Shown: in pieces, positions 39,546-48,684 of the stretch
Layout of the letters: each line of letters starts with the position of its first letter
Position numbering within the stretch: the stretch's first letter is position 1
Assembly (NCBI GenBank): GCA_964442745.1
Contig: CAYUAI010000012.1
Coordinates: 8,846 to 72,845 of the forward strand
DNA length: 64,000 bases
Source of the DNA: CAYUAI01 sp964442745
GTDB lineage: Bacteria; Pseudomonadota; Gammaproteobacteria; S012-40
Direction: 5' to 3'
Program-made: the position numbers and the translations under genes
Notes under the pieces: generated by a model
The model's database searches: none
Told to the model about the DNA's origin: nothing
What the model saw: the letters and a program-made list of their open reading frames with translations, nothing else

Positions 39546-40823
39546 GTGGCTAGAATCATGATTATTGGTGCGGGTATTGGCGGCGTACCTATGGCGTATG
39601 AGATGAAAGAGCAGGCAAGGCCTGAAGATGAGGTCATTGTTGTTTCCGATAGTGAGACCTTTCATTTTGTTCCCTCCAACCCGTGGGTGGCAGTAAGCTG
39701 GCGAAAACCCGAAGAGATAAAAATAGATCTCGCCCCTTACTTAAAGAAGAAAGGAATAGAATTTATTCCTTCTGGATTAAAAACCTTTCACCCGAATGAA
39801 AACCGTATGGTATTGGAGAACGGTACTGAGCTGACTTATGATTATGTGATTATAGCTACAGGCCCTCGTTTGGCATTTGATGAAATTCCGGGTTTAGGTC
39901 CAGACGCTAACACTCAGTCAATCTGTCATGTCGATCATGCCGCCAGCGCCTCGAAAGAGTGGCAGAATTTTGTTGATAACCCAGGTCCTATTGTCGTTGG
40001 TGCTGCCCAATTTGCTTCATGTTACGGCCCGGCCTACGAATTTGCGTTTATTGCGGATACTGATTTACGCAAACGAAAAATTCGCGATCAAGTTCCTATT
40101 ACTTTTGTCACCGCAGAGCCAACAATTGGTCATTTAGGCTTGGCCGGTGTCGGTGACTCTAAGGGCATGTTGGAGTCCGAACTTCGCAAACGTGATATCA
40201 AGTGGATTACAAACGCAAAAATCGAAAAAATAGAAGAAGGTGCGATGCACATCACCGAGGTAGATGATAGCGGTGATGAAAAACGTCGCCATGAGCTGCC
40301 GTTTAATTACTCCATGATGATTCCAGCATTTACTGGTATTGAACCATTCAGAAAAATTGAAGGACTGGTTAATCCCCGTGGTTTTATTCTTATCGATGAA
40401 CATCAGCGCAATCCCACTTTCCAAAATGTTTTTTCAGTTGGTGTCTGTGTTGCTATTCCGCCAGTCGAAGTTACACCGGTGCCGACTGGAGTGCCAAAAA
40501 CAGGTTATATGATTGAATCGATGGTGACAGCCACTGCGCATAATATCCGAGCGCTATTGGATCAAAAGATTCCTAAAGAAATAGCAACCTTGAATGCCAT
40601 TTGCCTTGCTGACATGGGAGACACTGGCGTTGCTTTTGTTGCTATGCCACAAATTCCACCTCGAAATGTAGCGTGGATGAAAGGAGGAAAATGGGTCCAT
40701 TTAGCCAAGGTGGCATTTGAAAAATATTTTATGAGAAAAGTGAAAAAAGGCATAACAGAGCCTTATTACGAACGGGTAATTTTATCTGCCTTAGGCATCA
40801 ATAAACTGAAAGATGGAAACTAG
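39546..40823 (+). CDS. sqr: Sulfide:quinone oxidoreductase
   Basis: The start is GTG at 39546, five bases after GGGAGA, giving MARIMIIGAGIGGVPMAYEM and a 425-residue protein. It is a flavoprotein of the two-dinucleotide-binding fold with the FAD motif GAGIGG. The three cysteines characteristic of type I SQR are present, in SICHVDH, AAQFASCYGPAYE and SVGVCVAIPP. The C-terminal FEKYFMRKVKKGI is the amphipathic membrane-attachment region. It oxidises sulfide to polysulfide and feeds quinone. Confidence 0.92.
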   Translation: MARIMIIGAGIGGVPMAYEMKEQARPEDEVIVVSDSETFHFVPSNPWVAVSWRKPEEIKIDLAPYLKKKGIEFIPSGLKTFHPNENRMVLENGTELTYDYVIIATGPRLAFDEIPGLGPDANTQSICHVDHAASASKEWQNFVDNPGPIVVGAAQFASCYGPAYEFAFIADTDLRKRKIRDQVPITFVTAEPTIGHLGLAGVGDSKGMLESELRKRDIKWITNAKIEKIEEGAMHITEVDDSGDEKRRHELPFNYSMMIPAFTGIEPFRKIEGLVNPRGFILIDEHQRNPTFQNVFSVGVCVAIPPVEVTPVPTGVPKTGYMIESMVTATAHNIRALLDQKIPKEIATLNAICLADMGDTGVAFVAMPQIPPRNVAWMKGGKWVHLAKVAFEKYFMRKVKKGITEPYYERVILSALGINKLKDGN

Positions 40824-40846
40824 AGAAAATAGAGGAGCTATATGAA

Positions 40847-41371
40847 ATGAAAAAAACAGCATTAGCCGTAGGAACGTTATTCATTAGTATGAATGCAAAT
40901 GCAGAGGGTTGGAAACTTTTTGCAGGCAAAGATGCTGACTTTGTTTTCGAACCAACAGCATCAGTGATGGCAGGCATGATGAAACCGAAAGAAGGTGACT
41001 CAGGAAAAGTAATCGGTGCTGAAATCTCTTTTAATTGCCCATTAATTCAACCACCGACAAATAAAATCCGTCAGCAAGTTAGTTTTGCACAGTACGATGA
41101 AAACGATGTAAATCTATTGAGTATTGAAATTAACCCACATTATGTTGTTGAGATTTCTCAGGGGCTATCCATTGGCGCAGGGCTTGGCATAGGATATGTT
41201 TTGGTTGATGCCCCAGGCGTTGATAATGCATTTGCAGGGCAACTAGGTGCCAGTGTGCATTACAATGTTTCGAAACTCTTTTTTGTGGGTGGCGATATGC
41301 GTTATCAGATGACAGATAACTCTGACATTAATAATTCACGCATGGTCTTAAAAATCGGCCTGAACTTTTAA
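40847..41371 (+). CDS. Small outer-membrane beta-barrel protein of the sqr operon
   Basis: The 174-residue protein has a signal peptide ([19 protein letters not shown]) and alternating strands consistent with an eight-stranded barrel of the OmpW/OmpA-like type ([30 protein letters not shown], final MVLKIGLNF). Its start is 23 bp after sqr. A role in passing or sensing a sulfur compound is suggested only by position. Confidence 0.75.
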   Translation: MKKTALAVGTLFISMNANAEGWKLFAGKDADFVFEPTASVMAGMMKPKEGDSGKVIGAEISFNCPLIQPPTNKIRQQVSFAQYDENDVNLLSIEINPHYVVEISQGLSIGAGLGIGYVLVDAPGVDNAFAGQLGASVHYNVSKLFFVGGDMRYQMTDNSDINNSRMVLKIGLNF

Positions 41372-41400
41372 TCGTAAATAAAACAACACAAGGTGACAAT

Positions 41401-41604
41401 ATGAATATTGATCGAATTATTTTTGCTTTTTCCGGCACAGTAATTTTGTTGAGTTTGGCCTTGAGTCAGTGGAATTCACCAAATTGGTTATGGTTGACGG
41501 CCTTTGTAGGAGCAAATATGTTTCAGGCCGCCTTTACCGGTTTTTGTCCACTTGCCATGGCATTGAAAGCATCGGGAAAAAAATCGGGCATGGCTTTTGA
41601 ATAG
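41401..41604 (+). CDS. DUF2892 (YgaP-type) small membrane protein
   Basis: The 67-residue protein has two membrane segments ([19 protein letters not shown] and [18 protein letters not shown]) followed by FCPLAMAL with a cysteine, as in the membrane half of E. coli YgaP, where it is fused to a rhodanese. Here the rhodanese is the next gene, so the pair may rebuild a split YgaP. Confidence 0.88.
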   Translation: MNIDRIIFAFSGTVILLSLALSQWNSPNWLWLTAFVGANMFQAAFTGFCPLAMALKASGKKSGMAFE

Positions 41605-41635
41605 CGGTTTGTCTAAATCTGGAAAAGGATAATTT

Positions 41636-41995
41636 ATGTATCATTTTAAAATTTTTCAATGGTTGATTTTGGTATTAGTGCTATCAGTATCTATAGGTTG
41701 CTCTAAGGGTGATCCATCGAATGCATGGAAAATGATTAATAACGGGGCACTACTGGTTGATGTGCGCACCTCTGGCGAGTTTAATGAAGGGCACTTGCCC
41801 GGCGCAAAGCTTATCCCCGTTAAAGAAGTAGAGAAACGCATTGCTGAGTTTGGTGAAGATAAAGATCGTACCATTGTTTTGTATTGTAAAGGAGGTGTGC
41901 GTGCAGACAAGGTAGAAACCATGTTGAAGAAACATGGTTACACTCAAGTGTTTAATGCGGGTGGATATAAAGATTTAATGGCGATTAAATCGTAA
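41636..41995 (+). CDS. Rhodanese-domain lipoprotein
   Basis: The 119-residue protein has a lipoprotein signal (LVLVLSVSIGC) and a single rhodanese domain: LLVDVRTSGEFNEGHLPGAK, then the active loop YCKGGVRAD with the persulfide-forming cysteine, and FNAGGYKDL. It probably accepts sulfane sulfur produced by SQR in the periplasm. Last gene of the sqr operon, followed by a terminator. Confidence 0.92.
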   Translation: MYHFKIFQWLILVLVLSVSIGCSKGDPSNAWKMINNGALLVDVRTSGEFNEGHLPGAKLIPVKEVEKRIAEFGEDKDRTIVLYCKGGVRADKVETMLKKHGYTQVFNAGGYKDLMAIKS

Positions 41996-42002
41996 TACAA
42001 TT

Positions 42003-42037
42003 CCTCTGTCAGTGGGTAGATGACAGAGGGGTTTTTT
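42003..42037 (+). terminator. Rho-independent terminator of the sqr operon
   Basis: CCTCTGTCA (42003-42011) pairs perfectly with TGACAGAGG (42021-42029) across a 9-base loop and is followed by GG and six T residues, 8 bp past the rhodanese stop. Confidence 0.92.
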
Positions 42038-42280
42038 CCCTAAGCGAAATTTATTATATATCAGCAGCGGGGGCATGAAACAGACCTGATCCAAAAAACA
42101 TCACGGGGTTATATTGACGTTAAAAAATGAATATTTATTTGTCGTTTTATGTGCCGTATTGATCCGAACGCTATGATCCAGACATTAATTGATCATTCAG
42201 ATTAAACTCACGGATTATAATTTTAACGACGAAATGTATAATAAGCTAGGTAAACAACCCATTAAAATAAATCTGATTTG

Positions 42281-42448
42281 ATGAAACGATTACGAACTGA
42301 TTTACGTTCACTACAACGCAAAACCGATCGGGTCATTTCGTTTTTTCATCTGCCCGATACTGAATGTGCTGTATACAATGGCCAGATCTATATTACCTAC
42401 GGATCTGATGATACAGATAATCAGACAATAGTTTTTGCTCCTATTTAA
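42281..42448 (+). CDS. Possible 55-residue hypothetical protein
   Basis: An ATG frame encodes a 55-residue peptide beginning MKRLRTDLRSLQRKTDRVIS and ending YGSDDTDNQTIVFAPI. No good ribosome site lies upstream, and it is the only frame in the 440 bp before the multicopper oxidase. It could be a relic or chance. No family is recognised. Confidence 0.25.
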   Translation: MKRLRTDLRSLQRKTDRVISFFHLPDTECAVYNGQIYITYGSDDTDNQTIVFAPI

Positions 42449-42505
42449 AGAAATAGATTATGTATCCGATATGCAATGACCACTTACTATAAGGAGATAC
42501 GCGGC

Positions 42506-45127
42506 ATGTCCTCTCAAAATTTTTCATTAAAACCATGGACTATTGCTATTGTTATTACCGCGAGTATCGCACTAACCGCCTGCTTTGATACTGACGACGC
42601 GACTGATAGCGATGCAAATGATCTGCCCCAACCTGCACTACAAGGTAGCCTTTTTAAAGGACCCATCGATAACGCTACTGTCAGCATTACTGATGAGGCA
42701 GGAACGGTTATTGGAACCGGTACTAGCAGTAAGGGTGAATTTTCGATTAGCCTAACAGCTGCGTTACCTTCTGGCGCAATTTTCATGCAATCCAGCGCTG
42801 GTAGTTACACGGATGAAGCTACTGGCGAAACGGTTACGCCAGAAAATGGGCTAATGACCGTTTTTACAAAAGAAGAGCTAGAAACCATGATAGTGGCAAA
42901 AGAGTTTGCCGCGTTAACACCAGAAACAACAATTTTAAGTAAGCTGGTTAAACAGAAACTCGTAACAGGCAGTGACGCAAAAACGGCTATCGCATCGGCG
43001 ATTAAAACCATAGAGAGCACATTTATTTCTGACACAAACCCTACCGCAGGTATCGTATCTGGAGATACCGTATTGCGCAAAGGAAATTTAACGATGCCTT
43101 TAGCTGCCTCTCCAGAAATTGCTTTGGCAAAAAACCGTGCTATCAGCTTTTCTTATCTAGCAAAAAATCTGGGCGTTTCTCCAGGTAAAGTTTTTGAACT
43201 TATGGACAACGATGCTAAAGATCTGCAAGACGGTATGCTGGATGGAAAAGATATTAACGGCGCTGCTTTATCAATTGTCGGTAAAGACGGTTCCAATATT
43301 GACTTAAGCTCACGGGATCGTAGCAGTGATATTTCAATTGCACGGCAAGAACTATTTCAAAATACGATGGATCGTTTAAGCCAGGGGAATTTGTCTGATG
43401 AAGAAAAGGCTCAGCTACTTAGCCAACTTGGTGGTGACAGTGAGATGAGTCGCGCTTTTGAAGATCAAATGAAAAAGCGTGATCAACAAGTTGTTGTCGC
43501 TCAAGCACAGATCCAAACTCAGCTCGCTTTAAATGACCTGGTTGAGATACCGCAACTCACAGCTTTAAGTGATGAAGACGGGGATACGGAAAATAACGCA
43601 GCAACATATACTTTAAATGCGCAAAAAAATATACCAGTAAACCTTAAATTGCGTAAAGACAATACTCTCCAGGATATTTCGGTTAACATGCTCCGTTACA
43701 ATGGATCTCAGTTGCCACCCATGATTATTGCCAGCAAAGGCGAACAAATAACAGCGATAATAAATAATCAATTGGGCGAAGAAACTACAGTGCATTGGCA
43801 CGGTTTTAAAATTCCAGCAGCGGTAGATGGCGGTCCAGACAACCCCATTGCTGATAGCTCCTCATTTACTCCAACGCTCAACATACAACAACCTGCTGCT
43901 CCGCTATGGTTCCACCCTCATCCACACAGCAAAACCGGTGAGCAAGTTTATAACGGTCTGGCGGGTATTTTTATTATCAAGGATGATGTAACAGAGCAAC
44001 TAGAGACAGACAATAAGTTACCTTCTGGTGACTATGACATACCGCTACTTATTCAAGATCGCCGATTTACTGATACAAATAGTGATGGCACGTTGGATAC
44101 GATGGAATATGCTACTTCCCCGATGGATTTAGGCATGGGCATGCTCGGTAAACATGTGCTGGTTAATGGTGTGGAACTTCCTAAAAAGACCGTAGAAACA
44201 CGACAATATCGTTTTCGTCTTTACAACGTATCCAATGCGAGAACCTATAATTTTGCACTAAGCGATGGCATTACATTCAAGGTGATTGGAACCGATGGTG
44301 GCTTATTGAATACCCCCGCAGAAACAACTGAGCTTTTACTTGCACCGGCAGAACGCGCAGAAATTATTGTTGATTTTTCCAAATACAATGTCGGCGACAA
44401 GGTCATGCTCATCAGTAAGGCATTTTCAGGAAATCAAATGGGCATGATGAATGGTGCGATGGGTGGCATGGGTAACGGTGGCGGCATGAGCAGCATGGCT
44501 AGAATGATGAATACAGGTGGTAGCGGTGGCGGCGGGATATCGAATATGGATATGTCCATGCCAAACGGTTCAGAATTCAGTGTTGTGCGATTTGATATTA
44601 CTAGCCAGGTAACTGACCCGATTAGCTTATATACCAGCTTGCCTGCATCAGCAGAGATTAATACTCGCTGGGTAGATGATGTTGACAGTACAACAGCGGT
44701 TCGACAATTTATTATGGCAATGGGTGGTATGAACAATATGCAAACCACTACCGTATCAGGTAGCAGTCAAATGAACGGTATGAGTTTTACAATCAATGGC
44801 AAATCTTTTGATATGAATCGAGTTGATGAAACAATTATCACTAACGGAAATACGACGACAGAAATCTGGGAGATCAGAAATATGTCCATGGTGGCCCACC
44901 CTTTTCATGCACATGCCATTCAATATCAAGTGCTATCGCGTAATGGTGAGGCGGCATCAAGTTTGGATTTAGGCTGGAAAGATACAGTTCTTGTTGGGCC
45001 GGGTGAAACCGTGAAACTGATTGGTAAATTTGACCCGTCCATCAGTTATGGAAAATATATGTATCACTGTCATATTCTGGAACATGAAGATAATGGCATG
45101 ATGGGGATTTTTGAAGTGAGGCAATAG
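42506..45127 (+). CDS. Large lipoprotein multicopper oxidase (CueO-like) with N-terminal extension
   Basis: The ATG at 42506 follows AAGGAG and starts a lipoprotein signal ending SIALTAC, giving 873 residues, well above CueO (516). About 350 N-terminal residues form an extra part with an Ig-like or carboxypeptidase-regulatory-like domain (GSLFKGPIDNATVSITDEAG) and a helical segment. The oxidase half has copper motifs VHWHGFKIP, LWFHPHPHS, HPFHAHAIQ and YHCHILEHEDNGMMG. A Met/Gly-rich insert (MGMMNGAMGGMGNGGGMSSM) recalls the CueO methionine-rich copper site. It probably oxidises Cu(I) or a related substrate at the envelope. Confidence 0.87.
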   Translation: MSSQNFSLKPWTIAIVITASIALTACFDTDDATDSDANDLPQPALQGSLFKGPIDNATVSITDEAGTVIGTGTSSKGEFSISLTAALPSGAIFMQSSAGSYTDEATGETVTPENGLMTVFTKEELETMIVAKEFAALTPETTILSKLVKQKLVTGSDAKTAIASAIKTIESTFISDTNPTAGIVSGDTVLRKGNLTMPLAASPEIALAKNRAISFSYLAKNLGVSPGKVFELMDNDAKDLQDGMLDGKDINGAALSIVGKDGSNIDLSSRDRSSDISIARQELFQNTMDRLSQGNLSDEEKAQLLSQLGGDSEMSRAFEDQMKKRDQQVVVAQAQIQTQLALNDLVEIPQLTALSDEDGDTENNAATYTLNAQKNIPVNLKLRKDNTLQDISVNMLRYNGSQLPPMIIASKGEQITAIINNQLGEETTVHWHGFKIPAAVDGGPDNPIADSSSFTPTLNIQQPAAPLWFHPHPHSKTGEQVYNGLAGIFIIKDDVTEQLETDNKLPSGDYDIPLLIQDRRFTDTNSDGTLDTMEYATSPMDLGMGMLGKHVLVNGVELPKKTVETRQYRFRLYNVSNARTYNFALSDGITFKVIGTDGGLLNTPAETTELLLAPAERAEIIVDFSKYNVGDKVMLISKAFSGNQMGMMNGAMGGMGNGGGMSSMARMMNTGGSGGGGISNMDMSMPNGSEFSVVRFDITSQVTDPISLYTSLPASAEINTRWVDDVDSTTAVRQFIMAMGGMNNMQTTTVSGSSQMNGMSFTINGKSFDMNRVDETIITNGNTTTEIWEIRNMSMVAHPFHAHAIQYQVLSRNGEAASSLDLGWKDTVLVGPGETVKLIGKFDPSISYGKYMYHCHILEHEDNGMMGIFEVRQ

Positions 45128-45208
45128 GAATAAATAACTACTCGCCCAATTAAGTAAAAAACTGAGAAAATATAGGTCACGTCGTACGCTGTTGTCGGCA
45201 ATATATCT

Positions 45209-45283
45209 AGTAGGTCCCCTAAATTATTCTAACAAAATATCCATTTCCATGAAATTTTGTTAGAATAATTTAGGGGACCTACT
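45209..45283. repeat. Perfect 30-bp inverted repeat with 15-base loop
   Basis: Positions 45209-45238 and 45254-45283 are exact reverse complements; the arms end in AGTAGGTCCCC at the outside and TTAGAATAAT lies within. It is longer and more perfect than a normal terminator and lacks a T-run, so a MITE-like or transposon-end palindrome is likely. It may still stop transcription of the oxidase gene 80 bp upstream. Confidence 0.85.
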
Positions 45284-45434
45284 TATGCTGGCTCTTGAGG
45301 GGTATCCATTGTAAGTCTTTTGGCATGAGCTTTTTTTTGCGAATTCATATTTCGCACAAACCCTTACAATTTCAAAAAAGATGCCCCTTCCCTAAATCCG
45401 TTATAATCAGGATATTTCATCATCATAATTTTCT

Positions 45435-45941
45435 CTATTGACAGTGGTCCGTGCTATGGGCTAGTCTGTCTAATAAATCCCCAACTTTGTTGACATCCTC
45501 AATTTCTGCAATCTTTATTCTCTTTATGGGAGAGTTTCGTAAATTATACATGTAGGGTTTTGTTGTGAGTATTATATTTCCTGAGCCGTCATTATTTCGT
45601 TGCCGTTCAAAATTATTTAATTGATCAGGGTAATAAGCGCTGAATTTTCTAGCGTTTATGCCGTCCAAAAAAATTACTCTCTTGTTTGTTATCATATATA
45701 AGGTATTCAGTGATCTTTGGTTTAACATTATGGATATAAAACCCAACACAGCTACAAATGCAATACCTAATTCAATTTTTAAAATAGTAATGGATATAAA
45801 AAAAGTGGCGGTGGTTGTAACTAAAATCCACGGATAGCTAAAAAATACCTTTGAATAAGGTTGCCCAGCCCATATTACAATCTCGTCGTATTTTAGGTTA
45901 TTCTGTATCCAAGCATAGTTTTTCTTTGATAGCTTAATCAT
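45435..45941 (-). CDS. Membrane protein with bacterial PH-like domain
   Basis: The 168-residue protein has an N-terminal soluble part (KYDEIVIWAGQP), two membrane segments (PWILVTTTATFFISITIL and LGIAFVAVLGFISIML) and a C-terminal bPH-like domain with YMITNKRVIFLDG and GSGNIILTT, the usual pattern of such envelope proteins. The role is unknown. It follows the AsnB-like cluster at about 95 bp and may be its last gene. Confidence 0.68.
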   Translation of the reverse strand: MIKLSKKNYAWIQNNLKYDEIVIWAGQPYSKVFFSYPWILVTTTATFFISITILKIELGIAFVAVLGFISIMLNQRSLNTLYMITNKRVIFLDGINARKFSAYYPDQLNNFERQRNNDGSGNIILTTKPYMYNLRNSPIKRIKIAEIEDVNKVGDLLDRLAHSTDHCQ

Positions 45942-46037
45942 AAAGTTTCTTCTTGATGAAGTTGATTTAAGTATTTTTCCAATAAAATGTCAGCGATAGT
46001 ATTGAATTTTACTTGTTATTTAGTGGCATGCTGTTAA

Positions 46038-46400
46038 TTACCCGGATGACACCTCTTCCTCTATCATTGCCCATAGAAATAAATGAGCTGACCTGACCAG
46101 GGCATCTCTAATGATTTTTATGGCAGATTCATGGTCGATAAGTACTTCAATAGGCACAATATCGGGCATGTTTTTTTTATTCCATTTGAATTGTGTACCC
46201 AGATAATGAATGAGTTCTTCTCCTTCTCCATTGACGAGTATAACGGTCTCTATTTTTTTCTTTTCTTCGAATAAGCTAAAAGCCTCTTCAACCGTCATGC
46301 AATGAGATGCTACCAATGCACTTTCAGGGTCGTTGTTATAAGCGTTTGCGAGTGGCTCGTTGTTAGTAATAATGACTCGACATGGATAGACTTCAATCAT
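46038..46400 (-). CDS. Unknown 120-residue protein of the AsnB-like cluster
   Basis: The ATG lies within the end of the AsnB-like gene (8-bp overlap), so translation is coupled. The protein is acidic with an alpha/beta look: EVYPCRVIITNNEPLANAY, a CMTVEEAFSLFEEKK helix, VILVNGEGEELIHYLG, and helical end HLFLWAMIEEEVSSG. No family is recognised. Coupling suggests a partner or carrier for the synthetase-like enzyme. Confidence 0.65.
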   Translation of the reverse strand: MIEVYPCRVIITNNEPLANAYNNDPESALVASHCMTVEEAFSLFEEKKKIETVILVNGEGEELIHYLGTQFKWNKKNMPDIVPIEVLIDHESAIKIIRDALVRSAHLFLWAMIEEEVSSG

Positions 46401-47913
46401 GATTTTTCCCTTCTCTATTTAGCAGCCATTGGTTTAATGTCATAAGGCCATAAAAAAACAATGGTGAATCATTGATGGTCGAAAAATTAGGGTGTTCAAG
46501 TATTTTTTCATTAAAATAACCGGTTGATTTTAACCCTGTCACGTCAATAATGTTAGTCGGCATATGGTCGATAAAGTATTTCAGTGGAATAATCGTTCCG
46601 GATTTTTTACGTTTTATGATGCTTTCGGGTATCTTGTTTTTGAATAATTGACTCAATACTAACTTTCCATCTGGATAGATGTATCTTTTATCATCTTTAA
46701 GATGGAAGGCCGATTGATACACATTCAAATTTGTCAGCGGATGGTATATCGATGCGCCATATCGTTTTTCTGGATAATAGGATTGCGGAAAAATCATACC
46801 GCCCTGTTTTTCGATGGTGTTGAGATAAAATAACTTTCGCAAAAGTTCGCCAGGATAAAACTCGATCTTTTTATTTAAATACTCAACAACATAATCAGTC
46901 AATTCATTTCCATGAATAAATATGTCATTGAGCCGGTTAAAAAAACGGCGATGCGCATTAGCATAAATCCAGCCCAGAGCCAATTGAGGATGCTGGGCAT
47001 GTGTAAATAACACACTGGTGTTTTTTACACCGCCAAAAATAGGATCTCCCCCTTCACCGGTAATGGCTGCATTGGATGTGGCTTGTGCCAACGCATATTT
47101 GGCAATGACGCAGGTATCAATGACCGGGCCACTATGTCCCTGGGTAAATTGCTTGTGTAAATGTATAAAGTTATTCGATGAGAGTTGTGCATATCGCAAT
47201 GGTGATTGACAATGCTGGGCTATTTCACTGGCATATTGAATCTCGCCATTGCCAAATTTGTTCAACGTATCCTCATCATAACCCAGCGTTAATATTTCAG
47301 CGGTGCTACCATTATGGCTAAAACAATAGGCCATGACCGATGAATCAATCCCTCCCGAGCACCATATATCGAAATGTTGATAATGATTTTTTAGTTTTGA
47401 TACTTCTTCAAAAATACATTTTTCAACATCATTGATGTGGAAAGTGTCTATTTCTTCTATTGGTGTGAACACGCTTTCTTCGGTGATTTTGTTGTTTCGA
47501 TAATGGTAAAGTGTGATGTTCTTGCATGATTTTACCTCATTGAATACCATTATATCTTGTGGAATATAACCTAATGAAAAATACAGTGCCAGCGCTTCTT
47601 CAGATACAGTCAAATGGATATTATTTTTTTCAACCCATTCGTCAATATGTAAAATATCATCCGTTAAAAATAATTTATTATCAGTATGAATAAATGATAA
47701 AGGGTATTGTCCCAAATAATCACGCCCAAAGGTAATTTGTTGATTTTTTGTATTGATTTCAATAGCGATGCCACGCTCGTTTTCAATTAAATCACGGGCT
47801 GATTTTAAGTGTTCAAATCCGGGAGAGACGTATAAAATATTGGCGGCGGACTTGTTTTCAATAAAGCCATGGTTCTGCACTTTAAAAAAATCGAGTGTTA
47901 TTTCCAGCCACAT
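46393..47913 (-). CDS. Asparagine-synthetase-like amide ligase lacking the glutaminase cysteine
   Basis: The 506-residue protein has the AsnB layout. The N-terminal Ntn-hydrolase-like half (GRDYLGQYPLSF) begins Met-Trp instead of Met-Cys, so it cannot use glutamine in the normal way. The synthetase half has the ATP loop SGGIDSS (residues 186-192), then ITGEGGDPIFGG. Such domains adenylate a carboxylate, as in asparagine synthetase, beta-lactam synthetase and lasso-peptide cyclases. No lasso B protein is visible. The start has AGGAG eight bases upstream. The substrate is unknown. Confidence 0.8.
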   Translation of the reverse strand: MWLEITLDFFKVQNHGFIENKSAANILYVSPGFEHLKSARDLIENERGIAIEINTKNQQITFGRDYLGQYPLSFIHTDNKLFLTDDILHIDEWVEKNNIHLTVSEEALALYFSLGYIPQDIMVFNEVKSCKNITLYHYRNNKITEESVFTPIEEIDTFHINDVEKCIFEEVSKLKNHYQHFDIWCSGGIDSSVMAYCFSHNGSTAEILTLGYDEDTLNKFGNGEIQYASEIAQHCQSPLRYAQLSSNNFIHLHKQFTQGHSGPVIDTCVIAKYALAQATSNAAITGEGGDPIFGGVKNTSVLFTHAQHPQLALGWIYANAHRRFFNRLNDIFIHGNELTDYVVEYLNKKIEFYPGELLRKLFYLNTIEKQGGMIFPQSYYPEKRYGASIYHPLTNLNVYQSAFHLKDDKRYIYPDGKLVLSQLFKNKIPESIIKRKKSGTIIPLKYFIDHMPTNIIDVTGLKSTGYFNEKILEHPNFSTINDSPLFFYGLMTLNQWLLNREGKNHD

Positions 47914-47978
47914 TTATGGATACTCCTGTGTTGTTTCCATCCATTCTTTTTGTTTTTATGATCATCAGTCATATGCAT
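47898..47978 (-). CDS. Possible 26-residue peptide overlapping the AsnB-like gene
   Basis: An ATG at 47978 stands five bases after GAGGTG, a strong ribosome site, and encodes 26 residues: MHMTDDHKNKKNGWKQHRSI followed by HKCGWK. Its stop overlaps the AsnB-like start by 16 bp. It could be a modified-peptide precursor, a small structural peptide or a leader that couples translation. It is basic, with two GWK motifs and one cysteine. Confidence 0.45.
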   Translation of the reverse strand: MHMTDDHKNKKNGWKQHRSIHKCGWK

Positions 47979-48021
47979 AAATACACCTCGACTTTGATTT
48001 TGATCGGGGCAGTAAAACAGT

Positions 48022-48684
48022 TCAGCCTGTTAAATAGGTGCCATGGTACATAGGATGATTATTTTCAAGCGCGCCAACAGAGCTGAATACGTGTAACGGT
48101 AAGGCAAGCAAATGTTCACCATCCGTTTCAAAGTGATGCGGGCACATTTTTTGTAAAATGATTGATTTTCTAGGGTGTAATGCTTCAGTGACGTTGTTTT
48201 CTCCCATACCGACAACGCACCGTCCAGTGCCAGAAATAATATAAACTACTCTAGCCGTTGAGTGGATATGGTGCGCTTGCTCTGAGGCATAAGGGGGAAT
48301 ATCCAACAGTTGCAATGTTGGGTCACCCAACCTTTCAGGTGGAAATATTTGTTTGGTTGAGCAACCATTAACATATGGTAAGCAGGTTTTTTTTGTTATC
48401 GTCGATGATTTTTCTTCTGGCATATATCCACGAATAATGGTTGCAATATGATGACTTGTTATGCTGGCAGGCCCACATTTTATATGTGCAGTTGTTTGAT
48501 TTTTTGACAAATAAAAGACTGAGTCACCTTTTTCAACAGCAATACCGTGCTCACCAATAAATGTTTTGAAATAATATAAATCATCCGGTCGAGATTCCAC
48601 CGCAATGCTGACTTCTGAATCAAAATAGTCAACGCCATAAAGATGGCCGACGCTTTCGGTATTGGTAAATTGATTGTCATTCAT
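48022..48684 (-). CDS. Cupin-domain protein of the AsnB-like cluster
   Basis: The ATG at 48684 follows AGGTG; a GTG at 48696 is less likely. The 220-residue protein has a C-terminal cupin: HHIHSTARVVYIISGTGRCVV with metal-binding histidines, and CPHHFETDGEHLLALPLHVF for the second motif. The N-terminal half has a related beta pattern (YYFKTFIGEHGIAVEKGDSV) and might be a degenerate first cupin. It may be a metal-dependent oxygenase or isomerase, or a sensor. It is first in the cluster. Confidence 0.78.
   Translation of the reverse strand: MNDNQFTNTESVGHLYGVDYFDSEVSIAVESRPDDLYYFKTFIGEHGIAVEKGDSVFYLSKNQTTAHIKCGPASITSHHIATIIRGYMPEEKSSTITKKTCLPYVNGCSTKQIFPPERLGDPTLQLLDIPPYASEQAHHIHSTARVVYIISGTGRCVVGMGENNVTEALHPRKSIILQKMCPHHFETDGEHLLALPLHVFSSVGALENNHPMYHGTYLTG

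Noticed and set aside
46393..47913. Lasso peptide cyclase as the identity of the AsnB-like protein
   Set aside because: No lasso B protease, RRE protein or typical lasso precursor is visible nearby; only the general AsnB-like ligase fold is supported.
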